Positions 7,367 to 14,339 of a DNA stretch of 17,929 nt are shown piece after piece. The translations under genes were made by a program, and so were the position numbers. Source of the stretch: Candidatus Mcinerneyibacterium aminivorans (lineage in GTDB: Bacteria > Macinerneyibacteriota > Macinerneyibacteria > Macinerneyibacteriales > Macinerneyibacteriaceae); assembly GCA_008086245.1 (NCBI GenBank), contig VSIX01000130.1, forward strand, positions 1-17,929, in the 5' to 3' direction. The notes under the pieces were generated by a model, which made no database searches, was not told the origin of the DNA, and saw only the letters and a list, made by a program, of their open reading frames with translations. Each line of letters starts with the position of its first letter. The stretch's first letter is position 1.

Positions 7367-8035
7367 ATGCAAAATAATATTAATCCAGGAATCTTTATTT
7401 TAAAATTTATAAAACTTTTTATCGGCTTTTTTGTTTTAGCCCTGGGTATAGTAATAATGTATAAAGCCGGAATTGGGATGACTCCCTGGGGTACATTTCA
7501 TGTAGGTCTAATGAAAGTTGCAGGCTTAACATTGGGCAGAATTAGCCAGATTGTTGGACTTTTAGTAATCCTTCTTTCTATGTTTTTAAAGATATATCCC
7601 GGAATTGCTACAGTTTTAAACATGTTCTTCATCGGTTTTTTTATTGATCTGATAAACCCGCTAAACATATATCCACAGCCCGGTTCAAAAATTTTGCAGT
7701 GTCTCATGTGTCTTGCAGGATTGTGGATCTTTTCACTGGGAATTTATTTATATATCAGCTGCGGGCTAGGAGCCGGCCCCAGGGATGGATTAATGGTGGG
7801 ATTGATTAAAATAACAGGCTTTTCAGCATCCTACATTAAACCAGCAATTGAAATTACTATTCTGATAAGCGGTATTATTTTAGGCGGACCTTTTGGTATA
7901 GGTACTTTTCTAATAGCTATTCTGGGAGGAAAGTTTCTGGATATAATTTTTAACATTGCAGATTATGACCCTGCCGAAACAGAACACTTATCATTTCTTC
8001 AATTTTTTAAATTAATTAGAAGTTATATTCTCTAA
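7367..8035 (+). CDS. YczE/YyaS/YitT-family membrane protein
   Basis: This 222-residue integral membrane protein has about five or six helices. Two related loops mark the family and an internal duplication: KAGIGMTPWGTFHVGLMK near residue 35 and CGLGAGPRDGLMVGLIK near residue 135, each followed by a hydrophobic helix. The C-terminal FGIGTFLIAILGGKFLDIIF is also typical. Function is unclear; members are described as membrane proteins of unknown or possibly transport-related role. No Shine-Dalgarno site precedes ATG 7367, and a -10-like box sits right before it. The gene converges with the methyltransferase gene 11 bp downstream, with no visible terminator between them. Confidence 0.8.
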   Translation: MQNNINPGIFILKFIKLFIGFFVLALGIVIMYKAGIGMTPWGTFHVGLMKVAGLTLGRISQIVGLLVILLSMFLKIYPGIATVLNMFFIGFFIDLINPLNIYPQPGSKILQCLMCLAGLWIFSLGIYLYISCGLGAGPRDGLMVGLIKITGFSASYIKPAIEITILISGIILGGPFGIGTFLIAILGGKFLDIIFNIADYDPAETEHLSFLQFFKLIRSYIL

Positions 8036-8046
8036 ATGATATGAAC

Positions 8047-8811
8047 TTATTTCTTTTTTGACTTAATAAAAAAACGGTGCTGTAGAAATTCTATATATCC
8101 TCTTTTCTTAATCATTTTTGAAATTTTCTTTAATCCATCTAGATACTGATCTGTGGAAAAATCGGGAATCTGCCATATTACAGTCTTTAAAAAAAATACA
8201 ATTGCCCCTGTATCATAAAATCTAATTTTAGGAAAATCCTCCATTTTTTCTATAATTTTAACACCATTCTCTTCAAGTGATTTAACAGCATTATCAAGAT
8301 TCCAGTTGTTACTATAATATTGATTTTTGGGGGCTTCTAACAGTTCATTTAAATCACAGCAATCTTTGCTTCCAACCTGCTGTGTAATAAATATTCCATC
8401 TTTCTTTAAAATTCGATTGACTTCCCCGGGGTCATAAGATTCATGCCTATTAATTATTAAATCAAAATAGTTGCATTCAAAACCCAAATCACTATCATCC
8501 CGGATTTCTTTTACTTCAACATTATATTTTTCTAAATTCTGTCTGGCAATTTTTATATTGGGTTTATAACCTTCTGTTGCAAAACTATATTTGGGGAAAG
8601 GAGAAAACAGCTTTAGCAATTCTCCTCCTCCGGTTCCCATATCAAGAAAATAATTAGCTTTTCTAATTTCTGGGATAACTTTACTACCGTATCCCCATTT
8701 TAGCGGCTGTTCCGAACATCTTCCCGTTTTTTCTATATATTCAAAACCCCAGCCGCTAATTTTCTTACTGCTTTCATTTTTCATCCAGTTTACAAATTCT
8801 TTATTTTTCAA
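8047..8811 (-). CDS. Class I SAM-dependent methyltransferase
   Basis: This soluble methyltransferase has about 254 residues. FLDMGTGGGELL (motif I, SAM-binding) is followed by ATEGYKPNIKIA (motif II acidic position), DLIINRHESYD (motif IV region) and ILKKDGIFITQQVGSKD (post-motif strand). The substrate is not evident; the motif IV region does not match known DNA or RNA methylase signatures. The frame is open from 8865, but that ATG overlaps the upstream gene by 38 bp and lacks a ribosome site. TTG at 8811, 16 nt after the upstream stop and preceded by GAGGGA, gives an N-terminus (KNKEFVNWMKNES) more usual for the group, so it is preferred. Close spacing puts it in an operon with the phosphoesterase. 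Confidence 0.78.
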   Translation of the reverse strand: MKNKEFVNWMKNESSKKISGWGFEYIEKTGRCSEQPLKWGYGSKVIPEIRKANYFLDMGTGGGELLKLFSPFPKYSFATEGYKPNIKIARQNLEKYNVEVKEIRDDSDLGFECNYFDLIINRHESYDPGEVNRILKKDGIFITQQVGSKDCCDLNELLEAPKNQYYSNNWNLDNAVKSLEENGVKIIEKMEDFPKIRFYDTGAIVFFLKTVIWQIPDFSTDQYLDGLKKISKMIKKRGYIEFLQHRFFIKSKKK

Positions 8812-8827
8812 CTTTTCTTCCCTCAAC

Positions 8828-10513
8828 TTATTCAAATTTAGCTTCAACATAGCCGCCGGAATCATACTTCCAGTTGGGAGTGAGAAAACCCGATTTATTT
8901 TTTGTTTTCTGCTGTCTTCTTATATTGAAAAAGAATGGTTTATTCTTATCAATATTTAAATCGGATAGATTCATTTTAATTTCCATAACCCACCGGTTAT
9001 CGTATTTTTTCACTGCATGTTCATAATTACCGTTCCAGCTTTTTATCCTTTCCTGTTTCTCTAAATCTATTAAGGCATCCCATATTACAGAATTTGTATT
9101 AATATAGGTTTGATAAATCTTATACGGATTTTGAGATATCAGTATCCCGATCGAATCATCATTATATACATTTCCATCTCTTTTTTTTGTATCTGCCCTA
9201 ATTTTAGATACATCAGATTCATAAGATGTTACTGCCATATACAGATTATCTTCATAATATGTCATTAATACTTCGGTTTTGCTTATTTGACTTTTCTGCC
9301 CATAATTATTGCAAAATTCATTAAACCTGCTTGCTTCTTTCGGCCATTCGCTTTTTTTAATTCTCCCATCTATTTCTGGTTGATTATTGCTTTTTCTAAT
9401 TTTAACCTTAGGTTTTATATTCAGGCCCCGATTGTATTCAATTTTTTTATTGCGTCCAAATGGATATACAAACTTCATTTCAGGAAGGGGATAAAAGTTT
9501 CCCTTCTTTGTTAATTTAATTTTTTTTGTAAAAGTTTCTGCCGGTTTAAGCACAACGGGAATACTTTCAGTATCAATTATCCAGTTATCCTTTGAATTTA
9601 TATATAATTTTTTATTTATTGTTTTTTGGGTTGCATTCTCTATTTTTATTTCAGCATGCAGCGATTTTTCTTCCTCTAAATATTTCCCATTTGATGCAAT
9701 CAATTCATTGACAATTTTGTAAGAAAGCTTTTCTTCCTGAATATTTACCAGATCATCTCTATAAATGTTTCCAGCTTTTATAATGCTAACATTGAGCCTG
9801 TCATGATCAACTTTGCACCATAAAAATTGGTAAAATTTACCGAGGTCCACATTTTCCTTCCCAAATCCTCCTCCAGAGCTTCCCGCAAGATAGTAGTCTA
9901 TTCCGTCATATTCATTATGTGCATACTGATGCCAGTGTCCCGTAAAAACAGCATCCACATTATATTTTTTAAATAAAGAATGCATTTTATCATTTTTGTT
10001 TTCTGCAACATTATCCGCCCAGAAGGGTTTGTGCATAAAAACATATATATTAATCTTATCTTTGTTTTCTTTTAAATCATTTTTCAACCATTCTTTCTGT
10101 TTCTTTTCCATATCTTCATAGCTTTCGGCAGTTGAATTATCAAGAACTATAAAATGTGTATTCTGATATTCAAAAGAATAATAAGGTTTATTTCCGGTAA
10201 ATTCGATGAATAACTTCCTGGTTTTTTCATCTACAATATCATTATTCCCCGGTGTATAGAATACAGGGACCTCGAATTTATCCATTACATCCATTGCCTT
10301 TTTGTATTCATTTTTCAGTGCATTGTCAGACAAATCTCCTACAGTCACTATCAAATCCGGATGAAGATTATTAATATCTTTCACCACCATCTTAAATGCT
10401 TCGTGATTAACCCCGCCGCTTCTGTCGCTTAAAACAGCAAAATGAAAGTTATTTTTTGCAAAAACTGGCAGCATAAAAATCCCTATCAGCAAAATTAAAC
10501 ATACCTTTTTCAT
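8828..10513 (-). CDS. Secreted metallophosphoesterase with C-terminal CBM9-like domain
   Basis: This 561-residue exported protein starts with a signal peptide (about 1-19, LPVFAK). It has a calcineurin-like phosphoesterase domain (about 22-245), a linker or beta-sandwich (about 265-370) and a C-terminal CBM9-like module (about 375-561: PEIDGRIKKSEWPKEA, NLYMAVTSYESD, NDDSIGILIS). Metal-site blocks are in order: SDR (30-32), VGDLSD (GD at 59-60), GNND (89-92), MHKPF (His161) and GHWH (192-195). Two deviate from the usual DxH and GNH[DE]: Arg32 replaces the first His and Asn91 replaces the second. Arg at the first position is known in some CBM9-linked relatives (from memory). It probably acts in the periplasm or outside the cell on a phosphoester of unknown nature. 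AAAGGA lies 5 nt before the ATG. Confidence 0.85.
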   Translation of the reverse strand: MKKVCLILLIGIFMLPVFAKNNFHFAVLSDRSGGVNHEAFKMVVKDINNLHPDLIVTVGDLSDNALKNEYKKAMDVMDKFEVPVFYTPGNNDIVDEKTRKLFIEFTGNKPYYSFEYQNTHFIVLDNSTAESYEDMEKKQKEWLKNDLKENKDKINIYVFMHKPFWADNVAENKNDKMHSLFKKYNVDAVFTGHWHQYAHNEYDGIDYYLAGSSGGGFGKENVDLGKFYQFLWCKVDHDRLNVSIIKAGNIYRDDLVNIQEEKLSYKIVNELIASNGKYLEEEKSLHAEIKIENATQKTINKKLYINSKDNWIIDTESIPVVLKPAETFTKKIKLTKKGNFYPLPEMKFVYPFGRNKKIEYNRGLNIKPKVKIRKSNNQPEIDGRIKKSEWPKEASRFNEFCNNYGQKSQISKTEVLMTYYEDNLYMAVTSYESDVSKIRADTKKRDGNVYNDDSIGILISQNPYKIYQTYINTNSVIWDALIDLEKQERIKSWNGNYEHAVKKYDNRWVMEIKMNLSDLNIDKNKPFFFNIRRQQKTKNKSGFLTPNWKYDSGGYVEAKFE

Positions 10514-10581
10514 AACAATCCTTTCCTTACTTTTTTTGCTGGTTTAAGATAAAGAATATTTATAAAATTGTCAATTTTAAT

Positions 10582-11583
10582 TTAGAGTTTTTCATACAGC
10601 TTTGTGAGATTATTTACAAGGGCAAAAATTATGATTGCAGCAAGTTTTGCAGTTCTATTATCACTATCAAATCTAGGAGATACTTCAGAAATGTCAAAAC
10701 TAATAACTTTTTCAGATTTTAATATATGCTTAAATATGGTTAAAACATTTTCCGGATCCATTCCAAAGGGCTGTGGGGAGCTAACTCCCGGAGCAAAAGC
10801 CGAGGAAAAAACATCGGAACATATAGTAATATATATATAATCGTTTCGGGATATGAAATTATCAATTTTTTCAAATATTTTTATCAGATTATAACTTTTT
10901 ATATCTTTTGCAAAGATATACTCTACTCCCAGTTTTTCTGCTTTTTTGAACAGGCTTCTGGTATTACCCGAAATCTGTATTCCGGTACATAAATAATTAA
11001 ATCCCATATTTTCGGATTTAGTTATATCCGCTATTTGGGTAAACATTGTTCCCGAGTTGCCTCCTGCCTTGCAGGGTCTAAGATCAAAATGTGCATCAAA
11101 GTTTATTATTCCCAGTTTTTTTTCGGATAGTTTTTTATTTTTCAAAAAACTATTAATTCCAAGAAAATGCCCGTAAGCTGTTTCATGTCCTCCTCCCAAA
11201 ACAACCGGGAAAAGTCCATTATTCAGCATTTTTTCTATACCTCTTCCTATTCTTTTCTGTGCTTTCAATAATTTTTGATCCTCACAGTAAAAATTTCCAC
11301 AGTCATATAACCCAACTTCATTTTTGAAATTTACCGGGAGATTTGCTAGTTCTTTTCTGATATGTATAGGCCCTTTACTTGCTCCTATTCTTCCCTTGTT
11401 TCTTTTTACTCCCTCATCACAGCAGAATCCCAAAAATCCGAAACCGGCTTCAATATCATCTAATTTCTTATCCCGTAAATTTATTAACCTCACTATCTGA
11501 TGCCACCTGAAAGAATCATATTCATCTTTAGAATCAATTCTTCCATCCCAGATTTCTTTATCCGGACCACGATAATATTGCAT
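10582..11583 (-). CDS. hutG: Formimidoylglutamase (arginase/agmatinase/HutG family)
   Basis: This probably hydrolyses N-formimino-L-glutamate to glutamate and formamide, using two Mn2+ ions. The 333 residues show the ureohydrolase metal motifs: GGGHE (130-134, His133), NFDAHFDLRP (Asp163, His165, Asp167) and TICSDVFSSAFAPGVSSPQPFG (Asp257). In the last motif the first of the two usual aspartates is Cys255, a substitution I recall from a HutG branch rather than from arginases. AAGGAG lies 4 nt before the ATG. The gene follows the RibD_C gene by 17 nt, so they share a transcript. Arginase or agmatinase is the alternative, but the APGVSSPQPFG segment and the FTCD elsewhere in the window favour HutG. 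Confidence 0.82.
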   Translation of the reverse strand: MQYYRGPDKEIWDGRIDSKDEYDSFRWHQIVRLINLRDKKLDDIEAGFGFLGFCCDEGVKRNKGRIGASKGPIHIRKELANLPVNFKNEVGLYDCGNFYCEDQKLLKAQKRIGRGIEKMLNNGLFPVVLGGGHETAYGHFLGINSFLKNKKLSEKKLGIINFDAHFDLRPCKAGGNSGTMFTQIADITKSENMGFNYLCTGIQISGNTRSLFKKAEKLGVEYIFAKDIKSYNLIKIFEKIDNFISRNDYIYITICSDVFSSAFAPGVSSPQPFGMDPENVLTIFKHILKSEKVISFDISEVSPRFDSDNRTAKLAAIIIFALVNNLTKLYEKL

Positions 11584-11600
11584 ATTTCTCCTTTATTCTT

Positions 11601-12251
11601 TTATTTCTTAACTTCATACATCAACCATATAATATCATTTTCAAGTGATCTAACATCATACAGTTTAAGCCTTATAATATCATTCAAATCATCCAGGTCC
11701 TCGGCGATAAACATTTTATCAAAGCTTCTACCTCCTGTTAATTGAGGAGTAATAACGACACTGATCATATCAACAAGATTGTTTCTCAAAAGTTGCCCAT
11801 TAATTACTCCCCCCGAATCAATTCTTATTTTATGCACATTAAATTCTTTTCTCAATATTTTTAATACCTCACACAGGATTATGTTTTTTCCATCCATCTT
11901 GATAAATTCTATATCAAGTTTCTTAAGTTTTTCCAAATACTTTTTCGGAGTTTTTTTGGTTACAACGGATACGGGTTTATCATTCCACCATCTCTGGGAT
12001 ACAATTGCTTTCCAGTTTTTCTCACTAATTTTCCCACTGTCATCAATAATTACAAGTTTTTGGTCATTATAATTATTTAAATTATCATCCCCTTTTTCAA
12101 AATCAGCACTTAGAATAGTTTCGGCATCGGTAAGCATTGCATCTATATCCCACCCCGTTAATACTCTGTAATAGAGAAAATTATGTTTTTCTATCCAGTC
12201 CAGTCTTCCATCCAGACTCATTTCAACATGCATAATTACTTTTGGTCGCAA
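11601..12251 (-). CDS. RibD C-terminal / dihydrofolate reductase-fold protein
   Basis: This 216-residue NAD(P)H-dependent reductase has the RibD_C fold (PF01872). The N-terminal VIMHVEMSLDGRLD is the first strand and substrate loop. KIRIDSGGVINGQLLRNNLVDMISVVITPQLTGG is the typical second half, in which the usual GG-x(2)-L..L..GLVDE segment is recognisable. No deaminase domain is attached, so it is not the full riboflavin enzyme RibD; a pteridine or other small-molecule reductase is plausible. The start is TTG at 12251 with GGAGG 5 nt upstream; the next ATG (codon 7) falls inside the first strand. It lies between THEP1 and HutG with gaps of 31 and 17 nt, which indicates one operon. Confidence 0.82.
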   Translation of the reverse strand: MRPKVIMHVEMSLDGRLDWIEKHNFLYYRVLTGWDIDAMLTDAETILSADFEKGDDNLNNYNDQKLVIIDDSGKISEKNWKAIVSQRWWNDKPVSVVTKKTPKKYLEKLKKLDIEFIKMDGKNIILCEVLKILRKEFNVHKIRIDSGGVINGQLLRNNLVDMISVVITPQLTGGRSFDKMFIAEDLDDLNDIIRLKLYDVRSLENDIIWLMYEVKK

Positions 12252-12282
12252 ATTAACCTCCCCATATAATTTAAATTAAACT

Positions 12283-12810
12283 TTATCTGAATTCATCCAG
12301 GAAGCAGCTACTAATGAGCTTATCTGCCAATTTGTCCCTATTTTTTAAATTTACATTTAAGATTTCTGTATCTTTCCTTTCATGTATGTCTTTGATAAAT
12401 TTTATATTTGAAACTGAAATGGTTCCAAGCACTTTATTAGAGCTTTCAAGAACCTTCAATACCATAGTTTTAAATTTCTCTGATAAACATTCCATTTTAC
12501 CAATTTCATCTAGAATAATTAATGAATTTTTATCAGGATTCATTGATTGAACCATGAATTTATTAATATTTTCAACGGAAACAAAATATTTCCCCAGCTT
12601 ATAATCAGTATCAAAATTAACATGTGCCATATAAGCCATTTTATCATTTAAAGTTTTAATAAGAAAACCGGTTCTTTCATTTCGATTTCTTTTTTCCGCT
12701 GTAATAAAACCCTTTATTCGGGATTTATCAAGTTTGGATATTATCCGTTTTATACCAGTAGTTTTACCTATCCCCGGTTTGCCGGTTAGGAAAATATTTT
12801 TTTTTACCAC
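12283..12810 (-). CDS. THEP1-type nucleoside-triphosphatase
   Basis: This P-loop NTPase of about 175 residues belongs to the NTPase_1/THEP1 family (PF03266), which hydrolyses NTPs in vitro and has no settled cellular role. Walker A is TGKPGIGKTT at the N-terminus, and LIILDEIGKMECLSEKF is the family's characteristic Walker B (DEIGxME). The frame opens at a TTG at 12822 that has no ribosome site. GTG at 12810 has GGAG 6 nt upstream and gives (M)VKKNIFLTGKPG, the usual THEP1 N-terminus, so GTG is chosen. It is the first gene of a THEP1-RibD_C-HutG run, with HutG's downstream neighbours 68 nt further on. Confidence 0.88.
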   Translation of the reverse strand: MVKKNIFLTGKPGIGKTTGIKRIISKLDKSRIKGFITAEKRNRNERTGFLIKTLNDKMAYMAHVNFDTDYKLGKYFVSVENINKFMVQSMNPDKNSLIILDEIGKMECLSEKFKTMVLKVLESSNKVLGTISVSNIKFIKDIHERKDTEILNVNLKNRDKLADKLISSCFLDEFR

Positions 12811-13194
12811 GGTATTCTCCAAAAATATTTCAGTTTGTAGCTATCTATTATTAATTACCATACTAGCTATATATAATAAATTTTCAAATACAAATCCTAT
12901 AAATATTATAACATTAAAAATGAAACCATAAATACATATTACTTACAAATTTGAGTGTTAATTTATTTGGTGTCTGGTTGTTGTATGATAAGTGTCTGTG
13001 TCTGTGTGAGTTAAAAACCAGAACTAGAAAAACATTTCATTATTTAATTATCCGTAATTTATAAATACCTGTCCCTTGTCATATTTTGTTGATATATAAC
13101 CATTTACACTATTTCGTGAAATATTTCATTTATTCCTTGACACTCGTGACATATTTCACTATTATGTATTTAAATAAAACGAAGGAGGTCTATT
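12811..13194. other. Divergent intergenic region with a TGTGTC tandem repeat
   Basis: This stretch of 384 bases lies between THEP1 (-) and glycerol dehydrogenase (+). No gene is visible. On the THEP1 side, TTGAAA and TAGTAT spaced by 16 bp, or a TATAAT further out, could serve as promoter boxes; none stands out. At 12991-13008 the sequence AGTGTCTGTGTCTGTGTG is a short tandem repeat of TGTGTC. An 11-mer from it (GTGTCTGTGTG) also occurs at 126-136 upstream of FTCD. The right end holds the glycerol dehydrogenase promoter and operators, listed separately. Confidence 0.5.
13103..13165 (+). promoter_or_regulatory. Glycerol dehydrogenase promoter with two palindromic operators (Rex- or CRP/FNR-like)
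   Basis: TTGACA (13137-13142) and TATTAT (13160-13165) at 17-bp spacing form the best promoter in the window. Two near-identical 16-mers, TCGTGAAATATTTCAT (13114-13129) and TCGTGACATATTTCAC (13144-13159), lie 30 bp apart, about three helical turns. The first contains the perfect palindrome TGAAATATTTCA, and the second is a one-mismatch palindrome GTGACATATTTCAC. A further half-site, TTTACAC, lies at 13103-13109. The second copy fills the -35/-10 spacer, so binding should repress. The pattern TGAA-N4-TTCA fits the Rex redox repressor, while GTGA-N6-TCAC fits CRP/FNR proteins; the sequence alone does not decide. Confidence 0.65.
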
Positions 13195-14265
13195 ATGAAA
13201 AAAGTTTTAATTGCTCCAAACAAATATGTTCAGGGCCCCGAAGTACTTAACAACCTCGATAATCTTTTAGAAGATTTTGGCAAAAATATTTTCATAATAA
13301 TGGATCCTGATATTAAATCCATTGTAATTGACATACTCAACAGAGGATTAAAAGAAAAAGAAAAACATATTGAAAACTTTCAGGGAGAATGTTCAAAAAA
13401 AGAAATTGACAGAATCAAAGAAAAAGCAGAAAACTTTGATTTAATACTCGGTATCGGAGGAGGCAAAACCCTTGACACTGCAAAAGCCGTAGCACATTAT
13501 TTAAATATGCCTGTTGGAATAGTTCCAACAATTGCAGCAACAGATGCTCCATGCAGTGCTTTATCGGTAATTTACACCGAAGAAGGTAATTTTGAAGAAT
13601 ATTTATTCTTACCCTCCAATCCAGATATAGTTATAGTTGACACAAAAATAATTGCAGAGGCACCGGAAAGGTTTTTAATTTCCGGTATGGGAGATGCTCT
13701 TGCAACTTACTTTGAAGCAAGAGTATGTCAAAAAACCAACAAACAGAGTATTGCAGGTGGCACACAAACCATAACCGCAAATAATCTGGCAAAACTGTGT
13801 TATGATACTTTATTAAAATACGGAAAAATTGCAAAAGCCTCAGTTAAAAACAATTCTGTTACAGAAGCCCTTGAGAAAATAGTAGAAGCAAATACTTTAT
13901 TAAGCGGGCTGGGCTTTGAAAGCGGAGGACTTGCCGCTGCTCATGCTATTCATAATGGATTTACAGTTCTTGAAGAAGTACACGACAAAACTCATGGTGA
14001 GAAAGTTGCATTTTCAACTATAGTTCAATTAATTCTTGAAGATGCATGCCCCGAGGAAATTGAAAGAGTTATTAATTTCTGCAAAGAAATGGGACTTCCT
14101 ACTACTCTGAAAGAGCTGGGAATAGAAAAGATTGATGAAAATAAAATTATGAAGGTTGCAGAAAAAAGCTGCGTTGAAGGTGAAACCATTCATAATCTTC
14201 CATTTGAAGTAAAACCCAAAATGGTAAAAGATGCAATTTTAACAGCTAACCATATCGGTAAATAA
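13195..14265 (+). CDS. gldA: Glycerol dehydrogenase (NAD+)
   Basis: This cytosolic iron-containing-type alcohol dehydrogenase fold enzyme oxidises glycerol to dihydroxyacetone with NAD+, or works in reverse. The 356 residues match the family length. GIGGGKTLDTAKAVA (about 86-100) is the NAD-binding glycine motif. VPTIAATDAPCSALSVIY and GMGDALATYFEA are GldA signatures. The metal ligands are visible as Asp167, His250 and His267, at the spacing known from the zinc-dependent Bacillus enzyme. AAGGAGG lies 6 nt before the ATG. The gene is transcribed alone: its own promoter with tandem operators lies upstream and a hairpin terminator follows. Redox-linked control would suit its NADH chemistry. Confidence 0.95.
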   Translation: MKKVLIAPNKYVQGPEVLNNLDNLLEDFGKNIFIIMDPDIKSIVIDILNRGLKEKEKHIENFQGECSKKEIDRIKEKAENFDLILGIGGGKTLDTAKAVAHYLNMPVGIVPTIAATDAPCSALSVIYTEEGNFEEYLFLPSNPDIVIVDTKIIAEAPERFLISGMGDALATYFEARVCQKTNKQSIAGGTQTITANNLAKLCYDTLLKYGKIAKASVKNNSVTEALEKIVEANTLLSGLGFESGGLAAAHAIHNGFTVLEEVHDKTHGEKVAFSTIVQLILEDACPEEIERVINFCKEMGLPTTLKELGIEKIDENKIMKVAEKSCVEGETIHNLPFEVKPKMVKDAILTANHIGK

Positions 14266-14293
14266 ATTATCATTTACTTCCCTTTATACCCAT

Positions 14294-14339
14294 GGAGGGG
14301 TTTATTTCCCTTCCCCACCCCTCCTTCAATTTCATATTT
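14294..14339 (+). terminator. Hairpin terminator after glycerol dehydrogenase
   Basis: GGAGGGG (14294-14300) and CCCCTCC (14318-14324) form a 7-bp GC-rich stem with a 17-nt loop, followed by TTCAATTTCATATTTTT. The loop itself contains C-runs that offer other pairings. It lies between convergent genes. Confidence 0.6.
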
